NCBI GenBank assembly: GCA_028456385.1
Contig: JALNQF010000032.1
Coordinates: 186,001 to 250,000 of the forward strand
Direction of reading: 5' to 3'
Source of the DNA: Ophiosphaerella korrae
Taxonomy: Eukaryota > Ascomycota > Dothideomycetes > Pleosporales > Phaeosphaeriaceae
DNA length: 64,000 bases
Every line of letters begins with the position of its first letter. Positions within the stretch are counted from its first letter, which is position 1. The notes under the pieces were generated by a model, which searched no databases, was not told the DNA's origin, and saw nothing but the letters and a program-made list of their open reading frames with translations. Made by a program: the position numbers and the translations under genes. Positions 33,301 to 45,932 of the stretch are shown here, piece by piece.

Positions 33301-34970
33301 TCCAACTATGGTACCTGACAAACGCATTCGGGAGTCAGCGTAATTCTCGAGCGTAGATTATGTAGAAATAGGCAACTCACTCTTCCCTGACCCACTCGGT
33401 CCTACTATAGCTGTGGTCTGGCCAGCAGGTATACGGAGGTTGAAACCGTTTAGCACTCTGACATCGTGGCGTGATTGATACGCGAAGTTGACATTCCTCA
33501 ATTGCAGGTCGGAATTTTGGAAAATAGTAGGGTCCTTCGAGCCAGTCGTCAAGGGCTTTGGCGCGTCAATTACCTTGAAGAAGATTGAGGCTGCGTCAAG
33601 GGCATTTGAGGTGGCTGTCAAAGGAACTGAGATGGCACTTAGGTGCGCTATCATTGTCATAACTGACATCAAAACGCTAATCGAATGGCGAGTTAGCGCT
33701 GAGCCCTTGAACAGTAGGAATAACTTACATCACCAAAGCTTCAACGCTGGTAAACTTGAAATTGAGGTACAGTCTGACAGCGTACCAGAAGCATAATGCA
33801 AAAGTTCTATCAAAGTCAGCAATGTTGAGCAGAGGTAACCCTGACTTACGCAAAGATGACGAAAAAAACTATCAAGGCATTAGAGCTGAAGTATGTTGAC
33901 TGCCAGAGGACTGACCTGGTGAGTGTTGCACAGCTAATACGGGTGACATTCTCTTGGTCATCTTGCTAGCTTGTTTGACGAGTTTTTCATATTTCTTCGA
34001 GATCTTTCCTTCCGCTCCACATGCTGCAATCATTCGTATACTCAAGAGAGCTTCGGTAACTAAGCTTGAGGCCTCTCGATCCAGTGTCTGAACGGCAGAA
34101 TACTTCTTTACAACTAGTGGTGTCGTTGCAGAGTACCAGGCAACGATGATGACAAGCCCACTTGACGTTACCAGGGTCAATGCCCAGCTGTAAATACAAC
34201 CAATCACTAGTGCGACAGAGATAACCGCGATGGCTTGAATTAATGATGAAAGTCTTTCAGAAATGCCCAGTTGCAGGATGTTGGCAGTTATTGTGATGAT
34301 TGCAGTTGTTTGGCCAGCTGGTAAAGCATCTAATGTAGAGATTGGTTGCATGAATAGAGCCTGGAGATAATGAAGACGTATAGCTGCCGAGATCCGGAGA
34401 CTTGTGATACGAAAACCAAACTATGTATTGTAAGATAGGTGGACAGGTTTAAGAGCTCTGTATCTGCTTACGATAGCGATGTAGGCTAGCAAGAATCTTC
34501 CAATGAATAGGTAGATTATATAAAGCCTAGAGAAAATCAGAAATTGTAGATGGTGGATTTTTCTAAGTGAGGCTCACACATATTGGTTTATGATGGACAT
34601 GAAAGGCTTTTGGATTTGATCTGGTGACGTTACTGCTCGGGCATTGAAAGCATTCACTAGTCGCGCTAGAAAGAAAGGTTAGCATCGACAGATTGACAAC
34701 GCAGCTCCTTTGCAAAGCCTTTGCATACCAAAAATTATGTTCATCAGTGGGAGAGTTGCTCCAGCACATATTGATGCTATGGTGGATGCCAGCAACAGCG
34801 CGCGACCTTTCCATCCGGAGTAGGAAAAGACTCTCTACAGCAAGTTTAGTCTACAGTGTACATGTGTGAGGAAGTCTTACTAAAATTAACTTCCAACAAG
34901 AGGCTATCGACTGCATCCACGCTGTGACTTTACCGACAGTCAATGGCCAGCATGCTTTGAGCTTTGCCAT
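30396..34970 (-). CDS. Full-length ABC transporter, ABCB (MDR/P-glycoprotein) type, in polyketide locus
   Basis: Fourteen exons: 34881-34970, 34729-34834, 34578-34665, 34472-34526, 33916-34420, 33850-33868, 33729-33806, 33381-33676, 33004-33314, 32287-32953, 32061-32233, 31481-32010, 31323-31438 and 30396-31276. All phases agree, giving 1304 aa, normal for the family. The order is TMD1-NBD1-TMD2-NBD2. NBD1 has Walker A GPSGSGKS at about residue 408, LSGGQRQR and [11 protein letters not shown]2 has GSSGAGKT at about 1092, LSGGQRQR and DEATSSLD. Both ATP sites look intact. It would export hydrophobic compounds across the plasma membrane. Its position beside the PKS and FSH hydrolase suggests export of their product. 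The start is uncertain: 35057 is an in-frame alternative. Exon 6 is only 19 bp. Confidence 0.88.
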
Positions 34971-35753
34971 CTTAGCGATGTAACAAAACTGAATGAACCA
35001 AGAATACCTGCGGATTCGAGTCGAATTCCGCTGCTTGTTACTAACTACATGTTCCATTCGGCCCAAGCGATGGACATGCGGTAGACTCTGTTAAGACCCA
35101 GGTATGCCGTACCATACTCCCGGTCTTCTGATGAAATTGTTCTAGCAGCCATCGGTGCTAGCATATAGCAGCTCTGTATCGACGATAGTGGTTAGCAGAG
35201 GGTCCAATACAAACATATTGCACACATAAAATTATGCAACTCAGTGCGCCCAGAAGCCTTTCCGTTGATGCGCAGTGATACCCTTGCAAGGACGGATTGC
35301 GGCAATATACAAATTAGACGAACTCTATCTCGAATCGGTGCCCCTTCGGCCTTTATCTCTTATGATTGGATCAGTCAGTATCCACCCACCCGGTCCTAAC
35401 AAGGGTGCTCTTCGCTCCACTTATCTGATGGCTTATCTTTAGGAAAGCCGCGTCTATCCAGATCGAATATGTTTTCACTATATACTATATGAAAGTGTTC
35501 TACAAAGTTTCCCAGCCGTCAGAAGCATGTGTCGAAACATGAAGTGAGGGGCAGCAAGTGAATTCCACAATTGGCCTTGCTAATTCCAAGCTCATGATGG
35601 TGTACACTCGTTCTCAGAAGATTGAATAGATTATATACAGAGGACTAATGCTCTATGTTGCTCTGCCGAGCACAAGTATATCGCAGTCTAGCGAGGAAAT
35701 ACAGCGCGAACTGTAGTGGTGAAAGGGCTTGATGCTCAAAAGAAAGGCAAACT
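34971..35753. other. Intergenic between ABC transporter start and FSH hydrolase stop
   Basis: About 780 bp; should contain the ABC transporter promoter. No gene seen. Confidence 0.5.
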
Positions 35754-36611
35754 TTATGGAGAAGAAACACCTCTTACTTCGTCTATCATCTGACGGACGG
35801 TATCTCCAAGCTCCTTGACCATGTGCTTATCTCGTGGAAGAGTATGACCCTTGGCATGATCAAAGATAAAGGCAGTGTCAGGGTCACAGACATTATAGAG
35901 GGCGATATTCCCGTGTAGGTAAGGGTCCAGAGACCCCACTGAACTTTTGTTAGCATACGATCTAAAGTTCAGAATAAAGACTGACTTATGTGTACTGTCG
36001 GGACATCGATCATCAAATCACATTCGTCTGCGAGCACTAATCCATCAAGAGTTGGCCGTATGGGTGGCCATCCGCCGAAGAAGAGTGCGCATTTCAGCAT
36101 TGGGATGCGTCCTTCATTGTGGTCTCTCATTTGCTCGTGAAGCAGCAATGTACCAGCAATTGTAGCTCCTTCCGAATACCCCATAATGCCATCAAACGGG
36201 CCTTCTTTCTCCATGATCTCGTACAAGTACTCTAGAGTTTTCCGAGCGCTGTCGTCGGTCTTTGCTACTCCGTAAGTCATGAGCTCGCGCATGGTCATTT
36301 CGGGTGTCTCGAGTTGAGGAAAATCGCGGATACGTTCGAGCACATCTACACTCTCGCTATTGCCATCACTTGGTACAATGAAGCGATAGTACGGGGCTCC
36401 GCCAAAGAATTCTTCATAGCCTGCCGGCGGCGTGACTTCATATGGGCCTTGTATGAAGTGGAAAGTAGCGCTGTCGTCAGACTCGAGCTCCTTCACAAGA
36501 GGGGCGAGTTGAACTTTGAATTTCTTACTTGTCAGTAGAGTTATCTAACCAGTTGCTGATTCAACTTACTTCGATGCTCCCGTAGGCTCCAGGTAAACAT
36601 AGGAATCTCAT
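35754..36611 (-). CDS. FSH1-family serine hydrolase, likely polyketide-tailoring or releasing enzyme
   Basis: Three exons: 36570-36611, 35986-36523 and 35754-35938, with introns of 46 and 47 bp, for 254 aa. The start MRFLCLPGAYGS is the typical N-terminus of this alpha/beta hydrolase family (FSH1, formerly DUF341). The nucleophile is in GYSEG at about residue 129. LFFGGWPP and VHIMGSLDPYL follow; the latter has the likely catalytic Asp. The catalytic His is in HAKGHTLPR. Family members in fungal polyketide clusters act as stand-alone thioesterases or hydrolases that release or process the PKS product. The PKS next door has no C-terminal release domain, which fits that role. It is divergent from the PKS, and the ABC gene lies downstream on the same strand. 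Confidence 0.85.
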
Positions 36612-38474
36612 GATTGTTAGATGAGCGTATGTTAGATCAAGGAGTAAGAGCAGAGTCTGAGATCTGACTTTTACCAAAGAATGAAAAAAGCACCAAAATA
36701 TTCACATTATGCATCAAGTCCCTTAACGGGACCCGTGTGCAACGCGCGCTCTCCGGGGCAAAGCCAGACATGTCCAAACCGTCCAGACTAGGCGTACCTA
36801 CTCAACGCGCTACAAAGAACCCTCGTCGGGCAATTTGCAGTTGTGACACTTATGCACGTGAGGGCTAGTGTTAGTCTGCTCAAGTGGTGTAGCGCCGGCT
36901 ATTACACATTCTGGTAGTGTTGAAGGCCACTAGAATCCGGGCAACAACAAAAAAACGGGGATCAGGGGCCGGCCGTGAGTGGGGTAACTCTCCGATGAAG
37001 GAAAGAGCCGGAACCCCTGTATGTTACTTGAACGCGTACATAGATGAGATTCTAGCCACACTCGAATATGATTCGACGGATAGGGCCCGGGTAAAAGTAC
37101 GTATGCAAGGACAACGGAGTCTGGGGCACTACCGACGAGAGATGCCGCCTAGGGGCCAAGACGTCTTAGGCCCATTTGAGCCAAGTCTGCCCGAAACGTT
37201 ATCTCAACTTCATTTTCACTTCTACCTGACGTCTAACTTGGGCCCTCGTCACCTCAAATAGTCGCATATGCTCTCATTAATTACTTTTTTTTGCAAAATC
37301 GACAACATTAATGCTGCGTAATGTGGAGCGATGACGACGCTGCCTCGTAATGTGGAGGATGAACGGCAACATCCGTCCGACTCACCGAACGGCTTCGTGT
37401 AGTTTGGGCAATCGCGCTTGGTTACAGATGTCTAGAGTCACTATGGAATAGCCTAGACAAAAAAAAATCAGGAGTTACAATCAGCGGCTTCATTTACCAC
37501 CCGAGGCTGATCGTTCCCCAGTCCCTAATTGCAAGGTTCCTGCCATAACTTTATCGAGGGCAACACACAGCGTGGCAGCATCGGTGACATGGAGCTTTGG
37601 GCAGGCATTCAGCCTTATTAAAGGCTTAACTTGCGTTCGATCGCTTTGTAATACCCGTTTGTAATACCAGGTAAGTTGCAAACCATGCAAGCATTGCCGT
37701 TCCCTGGCACTATTGAAAGCGATACCAACAACCTGGCTGAGGCCATTAGATGTTCTGGATATGGCCATTGTACTAGTTGACTTTACCTGTGATCTAGAGC
37801 TTTATAGGATTCCCATAATCTGCAATCTGAGATTGCGTTTTGGTCATAGGATTAGAGGTTGTGACCTGGGCTAGCCAAGACTCGAAAGCACGCAAGTACT
37901 CTTCTGATATGAGAAATTAAATGATTATCCTAGATTCAAAGAATAATTTTCGGTCGGTCAATCCGACGATTGGACTTTTCATCGAATTGGGCGATACCTG
38001 CTCGGAGCTCGGAGTGCATGCAATCACGAATTCGGAACAAAGGAGGCATGCATTACAGCCAGTTATTCATCGTGACCTAATCGATCAAAGATACTCCTAT
38101 CGCAATCTCGGATACAATCCGTCTGTCCCCGATCATTTGCAGGGCGGTTTCAGAATGAGTGCAGAACTTGATTCGAGCACCGCATATTGGGCTTTAATGT
38201 CAGTACAAAACAAAAGAAGATGCATCTGGAGCACGTAATATACACTACTGGCTAAATTCCTCAATCTCAGATTGGGTCTGTACGTCACATGTGAATGTAA
38301 AGTTGTATACATGTACGGTCACAGTCGAAGATCTCAGAAACTTGTAGCCTCACCTTGCATGCATTCGAGCTTCTTACTTAGTAAGTACTCATGCCTTGGT
38401 TTTACGATTTTTTTTGCGGCTATTGCAACTTAAATTTCGCTATTTCTTGTGTCTAGTCGACAAGGCATTCCAAC
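36612..38474. promoter_or_regulatory. 1.86 kb divergent spacer between FSH hydrolase and PKS
   Basis: No credible gene. It probably holds both cluster promoters. Small direct repeats are visible (CGTAATGTGGAG at about 37317 and 37346; TTTGTAATACC twice near 37646). A plus-strand frame at 36917-37261 has no protein character. A T-rich stretch precedes the PKS start. Confidence 0.45.
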
Positions 38475-41400
38475 ATGGCTCCATTCGCTCTCACGCCCAC
38501 TGTTGAGCGAAACGACATCCCGGACCACGGCTGGCCTACATCAGTGCAGTCGAATTCTGCTAATACTGCATTGGCCCCGCAGGTTGACTCTGTCTCCTCC
38601 CCTGGTGAACAACCTCCACAAGGTTCTCATGGAGAAACTGGATACACAAACGGCGTAAATGGGCATACCAATGGCCACGAAACTGCCACCAGTGATGGTG
38701 CAAATGACACAAATGACCATGGCACAAACAGCGCAAACGGCGCAAACGGAACAAATGGCTATACGAATGGTACGAGTAGTCACATAAACACTTCAAACGA
38801 TTCAGAAGCTACAAATGGTTCATCGCATGGCACCAACACACCTAAGTCAACAACGTCTCATGAAGACGCATACATCCATGGTTACAAAGAGGGCTATACA
38901 TCTGGATTCACCAAGGCTCACATTGAATTGAAGCATCAGCCTATTGCCATTATTGGCATGTCTTGCCGCCTTCCTGGAAGCGTCAGCACACCAGATGAGT
39001 TTTGGGAGCTTCTCGCCCGCACCAGGACTGGCTTCTCATCCATCCCTGCCAATCGTTTTTCTTCAAATCGCTTCTTTCATCCCAATCCTGGCAAAGGTGG
39101 CACTTCTAATGCTCGGGGAGGAAATTGTAAGTACTTCATACTTGCTATGACGAATGGCACTCACTGACCTTGCTACAGTTCTGACACATGATCTTACCGC
39201 TTTTGACGCTCCATTTTTCGGGTTCACTCAACAGGAAGCTATCAGTCTAGATCCTCAACAACGGCTTCTTCTTGAATGCACATTTGAGGCGCTTGAGAGT
39301 GCAGGGGTACCAAAACACGAAGTTGTTGGAACAAATGTGGGTGTTTTTGTCGGGGGTTCGCTATCAGAATATGATGCGGACTTATTTAGAGATCCTGAGA
39401 CAATGCCCATGTATCAGGCCACAGGTACGATTACCAAATCATTCACACTCACCAGCTTGGCATGTGAGAAATTATCAATAACTGACCTTTGAAAGGCTGT
39501 GCCATGGCTATGCAGTCTAATCGCATCTCACACTTTTTTGATTTTCGCGGACCAAGCTTTACAGTCGATACCGCCTGCTCATCAAGTCTCGTTGCCCTAC
39601 ACACTGCGTGTCAGAGTCTTCGAAGTGGAGAATCGAGCATAGCTCTTGCGGCTGGTGTCCATCTCAACATGCTTCCAGAAGTCTGGATCTCATATTCAAT
39701 GTCAAGACTCTTTGGAGAAGATGGCCGATCTTATGCTTTTGACCAACGAGGCACTGGCTATGGGCGTGGTGAGGGATGCGGTATGGTTCTTTTGAAACCC
39801 TTGGAACAAGCAATCAAAGACAATGACCCTATTCGTGCTGTAATAACTGGAAGTGGCATCAATCAAGATGGGAAGACGCCAGGCATTACAATGCCCAATG
39901 GCTCAGCACAGGGTGAGTCGGGAGGAATGGACTTGACTCTCAATGCAGCTGACCTTCTTTTCAGAGGCCCTCATACGCTCGGTATACCATGAAGGTGGTA
40001 TGGATCCACGGCATACTGGTTATGTAGAAGCACATGGTACACTTATTCTCACAAAACTTCTCGAGACCCACTTACTAATTCACATAATCTAGGCACCGGT
40101 ACCCGCGTTGGTGACCCTATCGAAGTGTCTGCACTCCACAACGTGTTTGGAGAAGATAGGAACAAAAGGAAACCCTTATATATAGGATCTGTAAAATCTA
40201 ACATTGGCCACTTGGAAGCTGCGGCCGGTAAGTATTCCCTAATAATTATATGCCTAACGTACTAATTCATTTAGGAATCGCCGGTGTCATCAAAACAGCA
40301 CTGATGATGGAACGTGGATTCATACTGCCAAATTATGACTTCAAGTATCCCAATGAGAAGATACCATTTGACGAGTGGGGTCTCAAAATTCCGATTAGAC
40401 AACAGCCATGGCCGCTCGGGAAAAAGTGGGCGAGTGTAAATGGCTTCGGCTTTGGTGGCACAAATGCAAGTATATGCTGCACAAGTTGTATAAATGGTAG
40501 CTAATTTGTGTTGTTTGATACTTTAGGCACACGTAGTTTTGACTCGTGGACCACTTGAACGGAAAACCATGAAGGAAGAAATTGACATACAGACCCAGGA
40601 GCGCTTATTTGTGCTCTCCGGAAACGACAAGATTACGGCTGAAAAGACGATGAAGTCGCTGGGAATATATCTCGAACAGCGGCCAGAGGTTTTTCAAAAT
40701 GATCTTCTAAGCAATCTTGCTTATACTCTCGGGCAGCGCAAGTCAATACACCAATGGCGAATCGCAATCGCAGCTTCATCTGGCGTGGAGCTTGTCGAAT
40801 CGCTTTCTAGTGGTAAGGTCATCCCTGCAAAGCAGGAACTCGATGCCCTTCGGCTTGGATGGGTCTTTACTGGGTATGTAACAAGACATTCTGAGGTGCG
40901 ATTGACACAAAAACTGACTCTTTGCTTCAACATATAGTCAAGGTGCGCAATGGTGGGCAATGGGGCGCGAATTGTATCAACAATATCCAGTATATGCTGC
41001 TGCTCTCGACAGAGCCAGTTCTCATCTATTATCCATTGGGGCAAGATTTTCTCTTTTGGAGGAGTTGGAGAAAGATGAGAAATCGACAAATGTAAACATT
41101 GCCCATATCAGCCAACCAGCCTGTACAGCCGTACAACTAGCACTGGTGGAGCTTCTATTCTCGTGGGAGATACGGCCAACTGCTGTTGTGGGCCACTCGA
41201 GTGGGGAAATCGCTGCTGCATACAGCGCTGGTATTATCAACTTCGAAGATGCGATGACGATTGCCTACCACCGTGGTCGCCTCATACCGATACTAAAAGA
41301 AAATTATCCCACGCTAGATGGCTGCATGATGGCCGTAGGGACCGGTGCGAGCGAAATCATGCCGCTGCTGAACAAAATTCCATCAACAATGGGTGAAGCT

Positions 41401-44400
41401 CGAATCGCCTGCATTAACAGTCCATCGAGTGTTACCATCTCTGGAGACGCCGACGCTGTTGTTGAATTACAAAACCTCATTGAAGAGGCACATCCTGGCA
41501 TGTTCGCTAGACGGCTAGCAGTAGATACGGCGTATCACAGTCATCACATGAACCTCGTCGCAAAGGAGTACACGGAATCGCTACTCAGACTACAGCCTCC
41601 ACGCACCTCGGAAGTGCGCTTCCATTCTTCTCTTCTCGGTCGCCTAGCTAAATACTCAGACTTAGACGCATCTTATTGGGTACAGAATCTGACTTGCGCT
41701 GTCCGTTTTGATGAAGCGGCACAGAGCATGTGCGAGCCAGTTGGAGATTTCAGCACCGGTATCAACTTCTTGATTGAACTCGGTCCACATGCAGCTCTCC
41801 AAGGGCCCATCAAACAGATCCTTAAACATGTTGGTGGGGCAGCGTCTAAAATCCAATACTCCTCTGCACTGTCTAGGAAAAAGAATGCTGTCCAAACAGC
41901 TCTCGCACTTGCAGGCACCTTGTTTGTTAAGGGTAGCATGTTGGATATGGGTGCCATTAATTTCCCAAAGCCCCTCGAGAGGCCACCACAAGTCCTCACA
42001 GACATGCCACGCTATGCCTGGAACCACTCCATATCTTACTGGCACGAATCGCGACTAACAAAGGTTCACAAATTCCACGGTGCTCCAAGGAACGACTTAA
42101 TAGGTGTAGTAGCTCCATACTCAGATGATATAGAGCCGACGTGGAGGAATGTTCTACGCTTAGACGATGTGCCTTGGCTCAGACACCATCAAATGCAAGG
42201 CGTGACGATTTTCCCGATATCAGGATTCGTCATAATGGCGATTGAGGCCATGGCTCAGTACGCCAAGGTCAAGAGTTTGGAATATCACACATTAGAGGTC
42301 AAAGATCTCAATGTAATCACCCCAATCATGCTTACGGAAGAGGATGTAGAATTCACCACTATTCTAAAACTAAACTCAGAGTCACACCAGGGGTCATTTT
42401 ATGGTTTCCACATCCGTTCGTGGTCGAAAAGCAAAGGATGGATAGAAAACTGCACAGGCCTCATATCTATTCATATTGACGATAGTAATGAGGTGGATGG
42501 AACACGCGTTAAAGATCAAGAACAGCACAAGCTGAACACGCGCATAGCGGCGGTCAAATTGGAATCAAATCAGCCAATTCCTGCGCCAGATATGTACGCA
42601 AGCCTTTCCGAGATCGGCGTTTCCTATGGAACCACTCTTCAGAGTCTCAGCAATTGCCAAGCCTCTCTTCAAACCGCGTATGGGAAGATTACAGTACCCA
42701 ATACAGCCTCAGAGATGCCCAATCACTATGAAACAGACTATGTATTGCATCCAACCATTCTCGAACAGCTCATCGCCATGTACTGGCCTGTTTTTAGTGC
42801 GTCAGGACCTCTCAGTACAGTTCATCTTCCTTCTTCGATTGGTAAAGTAAGGGTATCATCAAAAGCACTGAAACAACACAAAGCTCCTGGAAGCACGATA
42901 CAGGCATTTTGTCAAGCATCGGAAACGCTTTCCAACTCGAAGCCAAATAAGCTATCTATGCTAGCCACAACCGACACGAACGAGCATCTACTCTCGGTTG
43001 AAGATCTGCTGATTGCACCCATTATCGAAACTGATGCTGGGGTTGAGGAAGTAGGGCCTCGCGAGTTGTGTTACAAATCCGAATGGGAACCAGTCACTTT
43101 GAGAAGTGAAGTTGATGGAGCAGAGCAACCAACTTTTGATGCAGAAATAGTCATCGTTCATAGCGAGACAACCTCGCAGAGCGAATTGGCCGCTATTCTG
43201 TCCGATCGATTACTGGCACTAACTGGAACAGTACCAATTATGGGCTCACTCGAGGCTGTAGCTGATATCGCAAAAGATAAACTGTGTATCTTCATTGCAG
43301 AACTTGAAAAGCCACTACTGGCTAGCCTAGACGAATCAGCATTCAACGCGCTGCAGCAGCTCCTGACAGGTGTTCAAGGTGCTTTATGGGTAGTTCGAGG
43401 CGCCTATCTAAACTCGAATAACCCGGATACCAACATGGTCACTGGTCTCAGCCGCACCCTACGCTCTGAAGGAACTCTTATGAAGTTCATAGCGCTTGAT
43501 ATGGATGCTCGCAGAGAACCAGACTGTGTAGAACAAGCTTCTACAATTCTGCGTGTATTTACCGAGACACTCTGCAAAACCTCCAAGACAGAGGAGACAG
43601 AGTTCGTTGAGCGGGAACGCGAGTTGTTGACACCTCGAATTGTTAATAACGTTTTGTTGAACGAGTTCGTGCATCACCAGATTCATCCTCCATCAACCGA
43701 GCCCGCGTCTTTCACAGACATGCAAAGGCCGCTACACGGGAGACTTGAAACCCCGAACATACTTGACAGTCTCACGTTTGAGGACTACAAGTTACCGTCG
43801 CTGCCTGAAGATGAAGTCGAATTTCAAGTCAAGGCCATTGGTTTGAACTCTGAGGATATGAAGGCAGACTCAGCCATTGGCTTCGAATGCAGTGGCGTTG
43901 TCACTGCCGTTGGTGCCAATGTGCCGAACTTGCATGTCGGTGATCGTGTCGCCGGTCTCACACCCAATGGCTCTTTGTCGACTGTTACTCGCGCCCATCA
44001 TTCCTTTCTATTCAAACTTCCGAACGATATTACGTTCGCATCAGCCGCGACGATCCCGTTGGCCTACAGCACGGCATCCTATGCATTGATAGAGCAGGCA
44101 AGATTGGGTGAGGGAGAAACCTTGCTGATATACGACGCTGCAAGTGCAGTTGGACAGGCAGCTCTTCAAATTGCGCAGATGGTTGGTGTCGAGATTTGGG
44201 CGACTGTCCAAACCCTAGTTGAAAAAACACTACTCATGCGCGAGTTCGGCCTACAAGAGAGCCATATCCTCTACACTGGCAGCCGATACCTGGCTGAGGG
44301 CATCAATGATGCAACTAGTGGACGTGGTGTAGATGTCATTTTCGACAGCCTTGCAGAAAGTCATTTTGACCTCGCAACGTATAACACTCTAGCAAGCTTC

Positions 44401-45932
44401 GGACGGCATATCAGTGTCGGATCACAGCGATCACTAGAGATCAAGCGTCTGAAAGATAACACCCAATTACTGTCCGTCCATATGATTACCTTAATCAATC
44501 ACCGTCCAAAGGCTGTTCAGCGAAGTCTTGCAGACGTGGCTCGAATGCTCAAGCATGGTAAAATACAGCCACTACAGGAAATTGCGTCATATGGTATCTC
44601 CAAGATGACTGCAGCTTTACACGCCGTCCAAGCAGCCGGCTTGCATGCCAAGGTAGTCGTAGTGCCGCTAGAGCATCAGCTTGTTATGGTAAGTATCGAC
44701 CTCTCTGACATATTTGCTTCGCTAACCATCCAAGGCCCCTCGGATTGAAAAGCATGTTGCCTTACTACGCCAGGATGCTACCTACATTCTTATCGGTGGC
44801 ACAGGTGGCCTCGGGCGCAGCATGGCAAGATGGATGGTTTCAAAGGGAGCGAAAAATATAGTTTTGCTTTCGCGCAGCGGCAATCTAAAAGGAAGCGCGA
44901 AGGAGGAGATTGACCAACTCAATCAGGGTGGCGCTAACGTCGTAGCCCGCAGTTGTGACGTTGCAAACCGAGCTTCAGTCGACCAACTGATCTCTGATGG
45001 ATTGGCTGGCCTTCCTCCAGTACGCGGAATTGTTCATGGTGCAATGGTGCTTCACGTAAGACTTTTTTGCGCATCTATGAAGCATTGTAATACTAATGCA
45101 ATTGTAGGACGTTCTCTTTGAGAAGATGACACACCATCAGTACGTATCCGTAATCGAGTCTAAGGTGCAAGGCGCCTGGAACTTCCACCATGCGCTCTCT
45201 GAAATTGGGGCGCCACTTGACTTCTTCATCGCGATATCCTCTGCTGCTGGTGCTGTTGGAAATCGCGGCCAAGCAGCATACGCTGCAGCCAACACCTTCC
45301 TGAACGGTCTGGTGCAACATATTCTCGGTCAAGGTATCCCAGCTGCATCTATTGATTTGACAGCTGTCTCAGATGCTGGATACTTAGCTCAAGATGCGGA
45401 GAAGGCCGCAGAGGTTGCGAGGAATCTCGGCGGCGATACTATTTGTGAGGCTGAAGTATTAGCATTGATTCAAGCCGCAATCGAGGGCAAACTATCAAAT
45501 TGTAACGGGCACCCCATCACCGGCATGCGAATTACACCTACGATGCGTCCCTTCTGGTCCAACGACGCGAAGTTCGTACATCTTCTGCGTACTGCAGAAG
45601 CAGCATCGGCGTCCTCTGCGACCACAACAAAGGTGTCTTGGAGTGCTGCTTTCAAAGCCGCGCCGAGTCGTCCAGACGCTGAATCAGTGGTCTGCAATGC
45701 CTTGGTCGAGAAGATTGCTGAAGTCATCTCGATGGAACCAGAAGAACTTGACACGAGCCGAGCAATTAGTCACTATCCGCTGGACAGCCTTACAGCAATT
45801 GAGGTTAGGAATTTCATTACCAGAATGTTTGAGGCAAGTCTACAGGTCCTGGAGCTATTGGCCAGTGGTAGTATTGAGAGTTTAGCGAAGGTAGTGTGCA
45901 CCAAGACCAAGGTGACGCTGTCTGAGGCATAA
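38475..45932 (+). CDS. Highly reducing iterative type I polyketide synthase (KS-AT-DH-ER-KR-ACP)
   Basis: Ten exons: 38475-39126, 39179-39424, 39496-39912, 39965-40036, 40093-40227, 40275-40465, 40527-40873, 40938-44688, 44735-45055 and 45108-45932, for 2318 aa. An Asn/Gly/Thr-rich leader of ~150 residues precedes KS: nucleophile in DTACSSSL at ~326, then EAHGTGT and NIGHLE. AT has GHSSGE at ~771 and YHSHH. DH has HHQMQG at ~1101, but its second block reads HPTILEQL at ~1290 where HPxxLD is expected. No C-methyltransferase domain lies between DH and ER. ER has GFECSGVV at ~1667 and [11 protein letters not shown] has GGTGGLG at ~1958 and the catalytic Tyr in [12 protein letters not shown] has PLDSL at ~2268. 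No thioesterase. It builds a reduced linear chain from malonyl units in the cytosol. The intron after exon 6 is GC-AG. Confidence 0.93.

Noticed and set aside
36917..37261. Plus-strand ORF between the FSH hydrolase and PKS genes
   Set aside because: Basic, low-information sequence with a weak start codon; no domain and no splice partner found.
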